A DNA stretch of 32,051 nucleotides from JANOBD01 sp031411495 (GCA_031411495.1 JANOBD010000174.1:1-32051), one strand, 5' to 3'. Positions 7,671 through 15,346 are shown, counted from the first letter of the stretch. The notes: a model not told the origin generated them from the sequence alone. Numbers and translations are program-made.

Positions 7671-8393
7671 ATGCTCATCCCGGATCGAACCATCAAGGCC
7701 GTCCTCTTCGATCTCGACGACACGCTCAACGATCGTCCCGCCTGCTGGAAGCGGTTCCTCGCCCACCTCCAATCATCAAGCCATTTCGACGGCCAGGACC
7801 TCGACACCGCCCATGCGCTGATCCTCGCGGAGGACCGCGGCGGGTTTCGCGAGAAGGAAGAACTTTTCGGCATCCTCGCATCGTCGCTGCAATGGAAAAC
7901 GCCGATAGACGCGACCCGCCTCGAAGCGATCTGGCGCGATGCGTTCCCATCGTGCATGGCCCCGCGCGAAGGACTGATCGAAACGCTCACCACGCTGAAG
8001 AAGAAAAAGAAACTCAAGATCGGCATCGTCAGTAACGGCGAGGCCGTCATGCAGAACGCCAAGATCGATGCGCTGGGCATCCGCAAGCTGGTGGATGTGA
8101 TTTCTGTCTCCGAAACGCTCGGCATGAAGAAGCCCGACCGCGCGATCTTCGACGCCACGCTCGCCCCGATGAAAGTCCTGCCCGAACAGGCGCTGTATGT
8201 GGGCGACCACCCCGAGTTCGACATCGTCGCCGCTGCCGCGATGGGCATGCGCACCGCGTGGATGAGCAACGGCCGCCGCTGGCCGACGGGGTTGATGCCG
8301 CGGCCGAACTTCACGATCGGAAGTCTGGATGAGGTGTTGGAGAGCCTGGTGGTGAGCCCATTCCCGACGCCGATGTTTAGGCCGAGTTATTGA
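7671..8393 (+). CDS. HAD-superfamily hydrolase (subfamily IA)
   Basis: A 240-aa haloacid-dehalogenase-type phosphatase. The nucleophile motif is FDLDDTLND (D14 and D16), motif II is IGIVSNGE, the motif III lysine is in MKKPDRAIFD, and motif IV is YVGDHPEFDI. A helical cap between motifs I and II places it in subfamily IA, with phosphoglycolate phosphatase and related enzymes. The substrate is not predictable from sequence. The start ATG at 7671 precedes a short leader and the beta-strand of motif I. It is read away from comM and converges on the small membrane gene ending at 8530. Confidence 0.9.
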   Translation: MLIPDRTIKAVLFDLDDTLNDRPACWKRFLAHLQSSSHFDGQDLDTAHALILAEDRGGFREKEELFGILASSLQWKTPIDATRLEAIWRDAFPSCMAPREGLIETLTTLKKKKKLKIGIVSNGEAVMQNAKIDALGIRKLVDVISVSETLGMKKPDRAIFDATLAPMKVLPEQALYVGDHPEFDIVAAAAMGMRTAWMSNGRRWPTGLMPRPNFTIGSLDEVLESLVVSPFPTPMFRPSY

Positions 8394-8529
8394 GCGGACT
8401 GAGTGTCCAATAGGCCGGGGGATTACGGGGATGAGGAACGGTGATGAGCCGGTATTAGCAATCGCCAAGGGCTTGACGGAGAATGTTTGTTTCGCGCATC
8501 GATGGCGGGTTTGGCAAGACGAAAGTCGC

Positions 8530-8775
8530 TTATGCCTTGCCTTGATTGCGTCGGAGTCGCCGCCCGAGTTGCCCAAAGCTTGCGCTGACGATTGCAAAGA
8601 AGACTGAATAGCCGAAAAGATTCATCAGGCTCGATTGCCTTCCTTCGGCCGCTAGCCAAGGGTCCAAAACCGTCCCGGCGAGAAAGAGCACCAAGCCGAT
8701 AGTGATCGCTTCGACGATAAATGGTCGGCGATGGTACCAGCCCGACCAGATGGAAAGTGGATTTGTACGCAGCAT
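8530..8775 (-). CDS. Small two-helix membrane protein
   Basis: An 81-aa protein with two predicted membrane helices (about residues 20-38 and 51-69), a basic N-terminal segment (WYHRRPF) and an Arg/Lys-rich end (GRRLRRNQGK). Its ATG at 8775 shares one base with the TGA of the upstream HicB-like gene (TGATG), an arrangement typical of translational coupling. That arrangement also supports this short start over longer upstream readings in the same frame. I do not recognise a family. Co-expression with a HicB-like protein is inferred from the overlap alone. Confidence 0.7.
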   Translation of the reverse strand: MLRTNPLSIWSGWYHRRPFIVEAITIGLVLFLAGTVLDPWLAAEGRQSSLMNLFGYSVFFAIVSASFGQLGRRLRRNQGKA

Positions 8776-8978
8776 CAACTCTCCCTGGAGAAGACGGATT
8801 CGACATCCGGCAATGCCTCGCCATGTTCCAGTCGCTCGGCCAAGACATGCAGAGACAGCGCCTGGGCGCGACGAACCGCTTCTTCGCGGGTCTGGCCATA
8901 CGCCAACACGCCGGGCAGGTCGGTCACCTCGGCGATCCAGCGGCCATCGTCTTCGCGTTCCGTTTCTACGGTGTACAT
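8775..8978 (-). CDS. HicB-like antitoxin-family protein, orphan
   Basis: A 67-aa single-domain protein of the HicB-like (partial RNase H fold) family. It opens MYTVETEREDDGRWIAEVTD, continues with LPGVLAYGQTREEAV and ends in a helix (RRAQALSLHVLAERL). Canonical HicB proteins neutralise the HicA mRNA interferase. Here no HicA (about 60 aa, double-stranded RNA-binding fold) is visible on either side. Many stand-alone members of this family exist, so a toxin-antitoxin role cannot be assumed. The DNA-binding C-terminal extension of longer HicB proteins is absent. Its stop overlaps the start of the small membrane protein downstream. Confidence 0.85.
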   Translation of the reverse strand: MYTVETEREDDGRWIAEVTDLPGVLAYGQTREEAVRRAQALSLHVLAERLEHGEALPDVESVFSRES

Positions 8979-9049
8979 AGCGTGACCATATCATGGGCTG
9001 ATCACAGGGCGAGCGGAATCGCACCGGCCGGTGTCGCCACCGGATCGTT

Positions 9050-9625
9050 TCACGTTGCCCGGCTTGACTGCTGAACAATCACCTCGAATCCGCGCACCTG
9101 CCGATGTGATTGCCGGGCAAAGAACTCGCGCACGGCGGCACTGCTCAGGAACATCCACAGCACCAGGTCCGCCGCGATCGATCCGAGTCGCAACGCGAGT
9201 GCTTCATACGTGCTGTCGCCGACGAAGAGCTCATCGGACGAGTTCCTGCCGAAGGCGAAGAACGCGACGACGATGTAGAACGCGATCACGCCGTTGATCA
9301 CGATCGAGGTGCGTGCCTGCCAGATCACGAGCGAAGCCCCGAACTTCGAAGGGACCAGCAGCAGAATCCCGCCGAGGCCGGCCGCGGCGGAGCATGCGAG
9401 CAGCACCCACATCGAGAGGCCCAGGAACGACTCGCAAAACGGCGGGAACTGCATGAAGGGGTTGTGCCAGAATCCCCAGCGCAGATTGTTGCGACCTTGG
9501 CGGTCCGCCAAATCCAGGAGCCAGACATACCCGCCGATCAACCCGCTGCAGATCGAGACGACGCCCGCCAGTCGAATCCAAAGCGCGAGGTGGCGGAGCA
9601 GAATGCCGTCGTTCCGAGTGGCCAT
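9050..9625 (-). CDS. Predicted four-helix membrane protein
   Basis: A 191-aa integral membrane protein of unknown function with four likely helices, at about residues 17-38, 70-92, 106-126 and 146-164. A soluble, tryptophan-rich loop (NNLRWGFWHNPFMQFPPF) lies between the first two, and the C-terminal tail is basic. The overall pattern recalls small uncharacterised planctomycete membrane proteins. The ATG at 9625 is chosen because it leaves a short N-terminus before helix 1; an alternative ATG at 9655 would add 10 residues, and neither has a clear Shine-Dalgarno. It is not coupled to the HicB-like pair, lying 71 bases upstream of it. Confidence 0.75.
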   Translation of the reverse strand: MATRNDGILLRHLALWIRLAGVVSICSGLIGGYVWLLDLADRQGRNNLRWGFWHNPFMQFPPFCESFLGLSMWVLLACSAAAGLGGILLLVPSKFGASLVIWQARTSIVINGVIAFYIVVAFFAFGRNSSDELFVGDSTYEALALRLGSIAADLVLWMFLSSAAVREFFARQSHRQVRGFEVIVQQSSRAT

Positions 9626-9778
9626 CGAGTTCAAAGCGTAACCGGCGAGTGGCATTGGTGGTACGCCGGCCCCGGCGGCAGCTGAACGCGCTCGCGCGGC
9701 TGCACAAGCTCCGCTAGGAAGCGGAGGCGCTGATCTCGTCATCACGATGAGTCGGTGCGCGTTCGATTCCATCCGAGC

Positions 9779-9854
9779 CGCCGATGAACGCAGATGAACG
9801 CCGATCAGATTCTGCCACTTTTTCACCTGCGTTGATCCGCGTTCATCTGCGGCG
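9779..9854. repeat. Palindromic repeat family D, short copy
   Basis: The unit CGCAGATGAACGCCGATCAG at 9789-9808 is mirrored by 9831-9851, which reads inverted as CGCAGATGAACGCGGATCAA. It is a GC-richer version of the ACAGATGAACACCGATCAAC unit at 7459-7478, so the two loci share one family. It lies between the divergent membrane-protein and glycosidase genes, 30 bases before the latter's start codon. Confidence 0.75.
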
Positions 9855-9884
9855 AATTCGAGCCCACGGGTAAGATGCGGTGCC

Positions 9885-10895
9885 ATGCGACCTTTCCCCA
9901 ACCTCCCCAAGCGCGACGTGCCTCTCGACGTGATGCAGCGGATCTACGACGAGACCAAGACGCCGTTCAAACGCGGGATCGTCGTGCCGGCGCCGGAAGG
10001 GGCGGTCGTCGATTGTCCGAGCGTGTTTCGGTTCAAGGGTCGGTGGTACATGGTCTACGTGGTGACGAAGAACTACGTCGGCTACGAGACGCTGCTGGGC
10101 GTGAGCGATGACCTCATCCATTGGACGCCGCTGGGGGCGATCCTGCCGTTCCGCGAAGACGGCTGGGACCACTGGCAGGCGGACGGCGGCATCGCGCTGC
10201 AGGACACCGCGTGGGGTGGATCGGCAGAACTCGAGGCGATTCTAGGCAAGTACTGGCTCAGCTATCTCGGCGGATCGCTGCAGGGATACGAGACCGACCC
10301 GCTCTCGCTCGGCATCGCGCACACGACCACGCCTGAAGTGGCGAAGCCTTGGACGCGTTTGGAGACGAACCCGGTCCTCGCACCCTACGACCAAGACGTC
10401 CGGCCGTTCGAAGCCAAGACGCTCTACAAGAGCAACATCATCCGAGATCGTGAGCGTTCGCTCGGGGCCGACTTCGTTATGTTCTACAACGGCAAACAGC
10501 TGGGCCCGGGCACGGAGCGCATCGGCATGGCGCTCAGCGACGACATGGTTCAATGGGAACGGCTCGGCGATTCACCCGTCATCGACAACGGCCCCAAGGG
10601 CATCTCCGGCGACCCGCAACTCGTGAAGATCGGCGACGTGTGGGTCATGTTCTACTTCGGCCACGTCTGGAAGCCCAAGGCGTTCGACACGTTCGCGTGC
10701 AGCTACGACCTGATCCACTGGACGAAGTGGGATGGCCCGCACCTGGTCGAGCCGAGCGAAGAGTTTGATTCGACGTTTGCGCACAAGCCGTGGATGATCA
10801 AGTGGGAGGGCGTGGTGTATCATTTCTACTGTGCGGTAGCGGGGAAGCGGCGCGAGATCGCGCTGGCGACGAGCGTGGAGCTGAAGAATCGATAA
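9885..10895 (+). CDS. GH43/GH130-type beta-propeller glycosidase-like protein
   Basis: A 336-aa protein with the repeated blade pattern of five-bladed propeller glycoside hydrolases and phosphorylases. Examples are CPSVFRFKGRWYMVYV, GVSDDLIHWTPLG, ALSDDMVQWERLG, GDPQLVKIGDVWVMFYFG and FACSYDLIHWTKW. Such enzymes act on plant or microbial glycans. Candidate acidic residues include D at CPSV-adjacent VVDCPS, E in RPFEAKTLYK and D in SGDPQL, but I cannot fix the family number or substrate. There is no signal peptide, so the enzyme is probably cytoplasmic and acts on imported oligosaccharides. The ATG at 9885 is just downstream of repeat D. It stands alone and is followed by repeat A. Confidence 0.85.
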   Translation: MRPFPNLPKRDVPLDVMQRIYDETKTPFKRGIVVPAPEGAVVDCPSVFRFKGRWYMVYVVTKNYVGYETLLGVSDDLIHWTPLGAILPFREDGWDHWQADGGIALQDTAWGGSAELEAILGKYWLSYLGGSLQGYETDPLSLGIAHTTTPEVAKPWTRLETNPVLAPYDQDVRPFEAKTLYKSNIIRDRERSLGADFVMFYNGKQLGPGTERIGMALSDDMVQWERLGDSPVIDNGPKGISGDPQLVKIGDVWVMFYFGHVWKPKAFDTFACSYDLIHWTKWDGPHLVEPSEEFDSTFAHKPWMIKWEGVVYHFYCAVAGKRREIALATSVELKNR

Positions 10896-10949
10896 GGGCG
10901 CATCGTCCGTACCAGGCGCCTCACGAGAGTGCTCCGGCATGGGCCGGGG

Positions 10950-11019
10950 TGCCCCGGGGCAATGTACTCGTTGACCCGCGTTTTTTGATCGCGGGTCAGG
11001 AGTACCTGCCCGGGGGGCA
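10950..11019. repeat. Palindromic repeat family A, complete copy
   Basis: The left arm 10950-10980 and right arm 10990-11019 are imperfect inverted copies of about 30 bases. At the centre is a perfect 9-base stem (TGACCCGCG/CGCGGGTCA) around a loop beginning with six T. The right arm resembles the first 26 bases of the window. It lies 55 bases after the glycosidase stop. The T-run is in the loop rather than after the stem, so it does not have terminator architecture. Confidence 0.75.
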
Positions 11020-11052
11020 GCAGACAAGAGTCCATTGGCGGTAGCCCAACTC

Positions 11053-11058
11053 AAGGAG
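11053..11058 (+). promoter_or_regulatory. Shine-Dalgarno that fixes the 11068 start
   Basis: AAGGAG is immediately followed by an ATG at 11059 with no spacer, and nine bases before the in-frame ATG at 11068. The spacing favours 11068, which also starts the conserved zinc-ribbon segment. Confidence 0.6.
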
Positions 11059-11067
11059 ATGAACGCG

Positions 11068-11304
11068 ATGCCGATCTGTCGCCAATGTCATGCCGAGGCA
11101 CCGCTGGGCAGCGGGTATTGTCCGCGCTGCGGCGCGGCGATTGATGACGGACTGGGGCGACGGCAGATGTACCGACGCGTCGTGGTCGCGATCGCTGTTG
11201 GCGTGGCCGCGTTGAGTTTGATCGGCGCGTTTTTTGTTGCACACCGATCGCCGGTGCGTGTCGAACCGGCTCCGCCGGCATCACCGGAAGTTCGCAAGCT
11301 GTAG
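11068..11304 (+). CDS. Small zinc-ribbon membrane protein
   Basis: A 78-aa protein. It has an N-terminal zinc ribbon (C4, C7, C18 and C21: ICRQC and YCPRC), a basic patch, one transmembrane helix (about residues 38-58) and a short proline-rich tail. The ribbon would face the cytoplasm under the positive-inside rule. Zinc-ribbon plus single-helix proteins are common and usually uncharacterised. The last 24 bases overlap the 3' end of the convergent gene at 11281, so the two transcripts are antisense there. No function is assigned. Confidence 0.75.
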   Translation: MPICRQCHAEAPLGSGYCPRCGAAIDDGLGRRQMYRRVVVAIAVGVAALSLIGAFFVAHRSPVRVEPAPPASPEVRKL

Positions 11305-12474
11305 CCGCACGCGGATGATGCCGGTGCCTTGGTGCTTTTCGAGGTAGATCATGTTCAGCACGCCGGTCTTGAGGTCGTAGCCGAACTGGTAGGTCTCGGT
11401 GCTGCGCTGGTCGGCGATGAAGGCGAGGTTGTTCTGCACGCCGACGAAGACGATGCGGGTCTGCGTCGGTCGATCTTCGTCGATGACCTGGTTCGGCTGC
11501 AGGCCGGCGAGGGTTTGCGGCGCGATGTAGAGCGGCCCGACGCCGCCGGCGCCGAAGACGCGGTCCATGGCCGATTGCGTGGGCGGCATGCCGTTGCCCT
11601 GGTCGAGCTCGGATTTCTGCTTTGCTGCAACCGCGTTGCCGTGGCGCTTGGTGAGTTCGAACGAGATCGAGTAGCGCCACGGGTTCTCGCCGACGCCGGG
11701 AATGATCGTGTTGAACACGCCCTGGTAATCGAGCTGGTGTTGCGCGTTCATCCAGTCGGGCAAGGCGTCGTTCGACCAGGGAAGCTTCCGTTCGCGCACC
11801 TCGATGAGCTGCGCGTGCGAGATCGCGTTGCTGCGATCGCCCTGCGGATGCGATGAACTGGAGACGATCATCAGGCCGGTGTCGATGTCGTAAACGAAGC
11901 GCGTGAAGCCGCGGTCGTTGTAGGTCGAAATGCTGAGCGAGTCGTAGGTTTTGCCGTTGAGCGGGTACGGCGCGTGGACGATCTGCACGTCGTTTTCCGT
12001 GCCTTCGTGCATGGCGCGGAGCCGGTCGGGCGGGATCCAGAAGTCGCCGAGGCCGTTGGCGGTGCCGAGCAGGCCGCTGGAGCTGACGAACGCGTGCTCG
12101 CCGGTGTTAACGTCGAGGTTGATGTAGTTGCGGAGGTCGGCCGCGAGGGTGGTGTCGGATACGTCAACGAGGTCGAGCGCCGCGATGCCCACGCCGCCAC
12201 TGCCGGGCGTGAACTGTCGGCCTTGCGTGTCGAACCAGTTGCCTTTTCCATCGGGTTGCAGCGCGAGCGGCGAGTTGGGGATGATCGAGTCACCGGCGGA
12301 ATACGAGATGCGCGTGCCGGGCTTCATCCACGCCGGAAATCCCTTGGCGGGTTCCGCCTGCACGAACGGCGCGATGGGGGCAACGAAAAGTGGGTTCTCG
12401 GCACACGCAACTTCTTTGGTGCCGAGAACCCAGAACGAACTCATTAGAAACAAATGGATAATGGAGAGAGGCAT
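11281..12474 (-). CDS. Secreted hypothetical protein
   Basis: A 397-aa protein that I do not recognise. The ATG at 12474 starts a signal peptide (hydrophobic run IIHLFLMSSFWVLG, with a likely cleavage near VACAEN); an upstream ATG at 12525 would place 17 residues before it. The mature part is mostly beta-strand by pattern. It has repeated polar turns (GVQNNLAFIADQ, YQFGYDLKTGVLNMIYLEKH) that recall a secreted beta-propeller or jelly-roll protein. Residues near 30-70 (FPAWMKPGTRISYSAG) resemble openings of other uncharacterised exported proteins. It carries no dockerin or sorting tail. It converges with, and slightly overlaps, the small zinc-ribbon gene. Confidence 0.75.
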   Translation of the reverse strand: MPLSIIHLFLMSSFWVLGTKEVACAENPLFVAPIAPFVQAEPAKGFPAWMKPGTRISYSAGDSIIPNSPLALQPDGKGNWFDTQGRQFTPGSGGVGIAALDLVDVSDTTLAADLRNYINLDVNTGEHAFVSSSGLLGTANGLGDFWIPPDRLRAMHEGTENDVQIVHAPYPLNGKTYDSLSISTYNDRGFTRFVYDIDTGLMIVSSSSHPQGDRSNAISHAQLIEVRERKLPWSNDALPDWMNAQHQLDYQGVFNTIIPGVGENPWRYSISFELTKRHGNAVAAKQKSELDQGNGMPPTQSAMDRVFGAGGVGPLYIAPQTLAGLQPNQVIDEDRPTQTRIVFVGVQNNLAFIADQRSTETYQFGYDLKTGVLNMIYLEKHQGTGIIRVRLQLANFR

Positions 12475-12704
12475 AATCCGTCCGGAGGTGTTCGATGTGC
12501 ATGCGAAACACCACCCCTTACGCATTCAAAGGCGTCAAACGCCGTCGTCGCGGGCCATGCGCCGTGAGATTTTTCTTCGGCCGCCGGTTTTGCCGGGTGA
12601 GGCCGCGCACCCGCGCCGATTTTGCCTGATCTGGCAGGTGGATAATGGGCACGGACGATACGAACCCCTATGCGGCCTGTGGTTGGGTTTCCGCCGTCAG
12701 AAGC

Positions 12705-14459
12705 TCATTCCTTGCGTCCGCGCAATCGGCCCAGCTCATCCGTCATGTTCTTGAGCTGCGGGCTCATGTCGGACTTCGGCAGCATCACCTCGATCACGCG
12801 GACGTGGTTCGAGCCCATGGCGGCTTTGATCTCGCCGTCGAGCTCGCCCTTGGTGCTCGCGCTGGACGCCTCGCCGCCGCCGACGAGTTCGCAGATTTTC
12901 TGATAGCGCCATTGGGTGATGACGTTGAACGAGCCGTCGCGGACTTTGCGCATCGTGCCGTACCCGTCGTTGTTCAGGATGAGGATGATCGGGCGCAGGC
13001 GCAGGCGCACCGCCGTCGAGACTTCGGTGCCGGTCATCTGGAACGCGCCGTCGCCAACCAGGACGAACGGGCGGAGGTTGCGATTGGCCATCTCCACGCC
13101 GATGCCCGCCGGAACCGAGAAACCCATCGAGAGGTAATACGCGGGCGCGATGAACTCGGCCCGCTCGTTGGTCTGGATGCCGACGGCGCCGAAAATCGCG
13201 TCGCCCACGTCGCTGACGACACAGCACGATTCGTCGAGGTTCAAGCCGACGATCCGCATGACGTCCTTCACGGTGAGTGCATCACGCATCTCAGACTTCG
13301 TGAGTGGAACGGGAAGCGGCGGATTCTGGATCTTTGGCTTTCGCTTCGCCGCCTGCGGCTTGGCGCTCACCAGCCCTTTGAGATAGTCCTCGAACGAGAC
13401 ATCCTCGTACTTGTGATAGCAGATGTTGATCGACTCGGTCGTCGCGAGGATCGATCGCGCACGGTCGAGCTTGGCGGTGTAGATGCCAAGGTTCATGTCG
13501 GTGATGAAGGTGCCGAGCATGAGGACGCAGTCGGAGGTCTCGACGTACTGGCGGACGAAGTCGTTGGAGGAGACCGCGCCGCCGTACACGCCCATGTAGA
13601 GCGGATGGCGCTCGCGGATGACGCTCTTGGAGAGCAGGTCGGCCGCGATCGGGATGTTCAGTTTCTCGGCGAGCTTGATCGCGTAGTCGGCCAGACCGTA
13701 TCGGTGCAGCTCGACGCCGGCGAAAATCACCGGCTGCTTCGCCTTGGCGAGCATGGCGATCGTTTCGGCGACCGCGACGCGCAGCGCATCCGCATCGCTG
13801 GGCCGCGACGCCGGCCGGGCGATCGTCGTCGTCGGGATCGGTCGGTCGACGATGTCGTGCGGGATCTCGATGTACACCGGCCGCTTCTGGCTGACGCACG
13901 CTTCGACCACGCGCACGATTTCGCTGGCGGCCGTCTGTTCATCCAGCAGACAGGTGTTGGCGCACGTGACCTCTTCGTACACGCGGCGCTGCGTGTCGAA
14001 CGTCTTCACCTTATGGTGCAGCAGCGGGTCCTTCTCGCGATCCTTCCTGCCCGGCGCGCCGCTGATGACGACGACGGGGCTCTTCTCCGCGTACGCACCC
14101 GCGATCGCGTTCAGCACGTTCAGGCCGCCGACGCAGTAGGTCACGCAGACCAGGCCGAGCCCGTTCACGCGAGCGTAAGCATCGGCCGCGAAGCCGGCGC
14201 CGGGTTCGTGGGTCATGGTGACGGAGGTGATCGGCGATTTTTCCAGCCACGCGAAGGTTGGCAGGGCGAAGTCGCCGGGCACGCCGAAGGAGGTCGTCAC
14301 GCCGCGCGCGTGCAGGTAGGCGAAGAGGAACTCGCCGAGCGGCATGATGGCGCGGAACTTCGCTGCACCGTTCATCGGCTTGTCGCCAACGTGCGGCGCG
14401 TTTTCGATGGAATCGACGATAGACTTCAGGCGTGGGGAGGTGGCGGCACGTCGCGACAT
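12705..14459 (-). CDS. ThDP-dependent 2-oxoacid decarboxylase (pyruvate/indolepyruvate decarboxylase type)
   Basis: A 584-aa thiamine-diphosphate enzyme that would decarboxylate a 2-oxoacid such as pyruvate, phenylpyruvate or indolepyruvate to the aldehyde. The cofactor-activating glutamate is E85 (THEPGAGFAADAYAR). The HH pair typical of pyruvate decarboxylases is H148-H149 (LLHHKVKTFDT), which argues against acetolactate synthase. The ThDP/Mg motif runs from GDG at 469-471 to NND at 496-498. Three domains (PYR, central, PP) occur in the usual order. AGAGGA six bases before the ATG at 14459 supports the start, although the first 40 residues are a variable extension. It stands alone. The substrate cannot be settled by sequence. 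Confidence 0.9.
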   Translation of the reverse strand: MSRRAATSPRLKSIVDSIENAPHVGDKPMNGAAKFRAIMPLGEFLFAYLHARGVTTSFGVPGDFALPTFAWLEKSPITSVTMTHEPGAGFAADAYARVNGLGLVCVTYCVGGLNVLNAIAGAYAEKSPVVVISGAPGRKDREKDPLLHHKVKTFDTQRRVYEEVTCANTCLLDEQTAASEIVRVVEACVSQKRPVYIEIPHDIVDRPIPTTTIARPASRPSDADALRVAVAETIAMLAKAKQPVIFAGVELHRYGLADYAIKLAEKLNIPIAADLLSKSVIRERHPLYMGVYGGAVSSNDFVRQYVETSDCVLMLGTFITDMNLGIYTAKLDRARSILATTESINICYHKYEDVSFEDYLKGLVSAKPQAAKRKPKIQNPPLPVPLTKSEMRDALTVKDVMRIVGLNLDESCCVVSDVGDAIFGAVGIQTNERAEFIAPAYYLSMGFSVPAGIGVEMANRNLRPFVLVGDGAFQMTGTEVSTAVRLRLRPIILILNNDGYGTMRKVRDGSFNVITQWRYQKICELVGGGEASSASTKGELDGEIKAAMGSNHVRVIEVMLPKSDMSPQLKNMTDELGRLRGRKE

Positions 14460-14525
14460 GAAAGGTCCTCTGGTAGAAGGCTCGACACTCGCCGCCGCAG
14501 GTGGACGGCGGATGCCACGGACAAT

Positions 14526-14598
14526 CGTATCATGAGCGTCCCGCTCATGACATGAGTATCTTGCACGTGAAGGGCATGAGCGGGACGCTCATGATACG
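14526..14598. repeat. Palindromic repeat family E, perfect 24-base arms
   Basis: Bases 14526-14549 are the exact reverse complement of 14575-14598, with a 25-base spacer. Each arm also contains its own small palindrome (CATGAGCG, three bases, CGCTCATG). The right arm runs into the 3' end of the membrane-protein gene whose stop codon is at 14589-14591, so the repeat supplies that stop. It can form either one long hairpin or two short ones. Confidence 0.9.
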
Positions 14599-15083
14599 TT
14601 TTGGGATGATTCCGGGATCGTCCCACACTCCGGACACCGCCGGGGCGTCGCGCGGAGGTCGTAGCCGCAGGTGGGACAAAGGCCGGTGGAGGTCCACCGG
14701 ACGGCGCCTCTACCGGTATAGGCAGCTGCGATGCCGAAAACGAGAGCGATCCACAACAGGCTTATGTGAACCTCTGAGAAGTAGTGTGTCGGCCCGCGCA
14801 TTGTAGGAGTCGCGGAGTTGAGCAAGACATAGACGCCGCCGCGCCACATCTCAAAGTGGGTGGGTGGTGGAGCGAGCGGCTTTTTTCGAAGAGCGGGTGG
14901 CCAAACATCATCTCCGATCTTCCGCCAGGCAAACGCGATCCGCCCGTCCGACATGCCGACGGAATGACGATCGAGGAACCGGACCTGATTCGCCGTTGTT
15001 GCCGCCCACACCGAAATGCACGCGACTGCTGCAAACGTGCCGGCGAGCAACAAACTCAGCCTCCATCTTGACCGAACGACCAT
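14589..15083 (-). CDS. Membrane protein with C-terminal zinc ribbon
   Basis: A 164-aa protein with two transmembrane helices (about residues 9-28 and 107-126) separated by a soluble segment. A C-terminal zinc ribbon (CPTCGYDLRATPRRCPECG) has ligands C136, C139, C150 and C153. This CGYDLRATPxRCPECG ribbon recurs in many planctomycete membrane proteins whose role is unknown. I choose the ATG at 15083; a TTG at 15107 would add eight residues and is less likely. The gene points away from the SAM riboswitch, with 35 bases between them. Its final codons and stop lie inside palindromic repeat E. Confidence 0.8.
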   Translation of the reverse strand: MVVRSRWRLSLLLAGTFAAVACISVWAATTANQVRFLDRHSVGMSDGRIAFAWRKIGDDVWPPALRKKPLAPPPTHFEMWRGGVYVLLNSATPTMRGPTHYFSEVHISLLWIALVFGIAAAYTGRGAVRWTSTGLCPTCGYDLRATPRRCPECGTIPESSQNVS

Positions 15084-15118
15084 CGTCCCTATCCTATCGG
15101 TCGACAACTGAATACGCC

Positions 15119-15279
15119 TACTTATCCAGAGCGGCAGAGGGCACGGGCCCGATGAAGCCGCAGCAACCCCCAGCAGAATCAGCGGAACTGACTTACGTCA
15201 GGCCTGCCCTGAGCTTGCCGAAGGGTGCTAACTCCCGCCCGGCAGGTCGATCGTCGATTTGATCCGGGGAAGATAAGGA
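15119..15279 (+). ncRNA. SAM-I (S-box) riboswitch
   Basis: The aptamer core is present in order. P1 5' strand is CTTATC (15121-15126). P2 is GCGGC/GCCGC enclosing GGGCCCGATGAA, and GATGAAG is at 15151-15157. GCAACC is at 15163-15168, GGTGCTAACTCC at 15224-15235, and a P4 CCCG/CGGG pair with GGGGAAGATAAG closes P1 at 15272-15277. These match the S-box consensus that binds S-adenosylmethionine. The element is longer than usual because P3 is expanded by about 50 bases (15170-15222), containing a CTGAC/GTCAG hairpin and a repeat. Downstream CCTTATC (15317-15323) could pair with GATAAGG and compete with P1. The next gene is a threonine synthase. Confidence 0.9.
15203..15226. repeat. Repeat family I inside the riboswitch P3 arm
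   Basis: The sequence CCCTGAGCTTGCCGAAGGG at 15207-15225 is a short imperfect hairpin. It is close to CCCTGAGCTTGTCGAAGGG, a dispersed intergenic repeat that I recall from many bacterial genomes. Its 3' end doubles as the GGGT that closes P3. Confidence 0.5.
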
Positions 15280-15346
15280 TGCGAAAATCGCCCGCACACG
15301 CCGGTTGTTTTCTCTGCCTTATCATCGAAATTGAACGTAAACGGAG

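Noticed and set aside
12645..14555. A 636-codon plus-strand frame opposite the ThDP decarboxylase
   Set aside because: Mirror of a well-supported gene, composition artefact, no motif.
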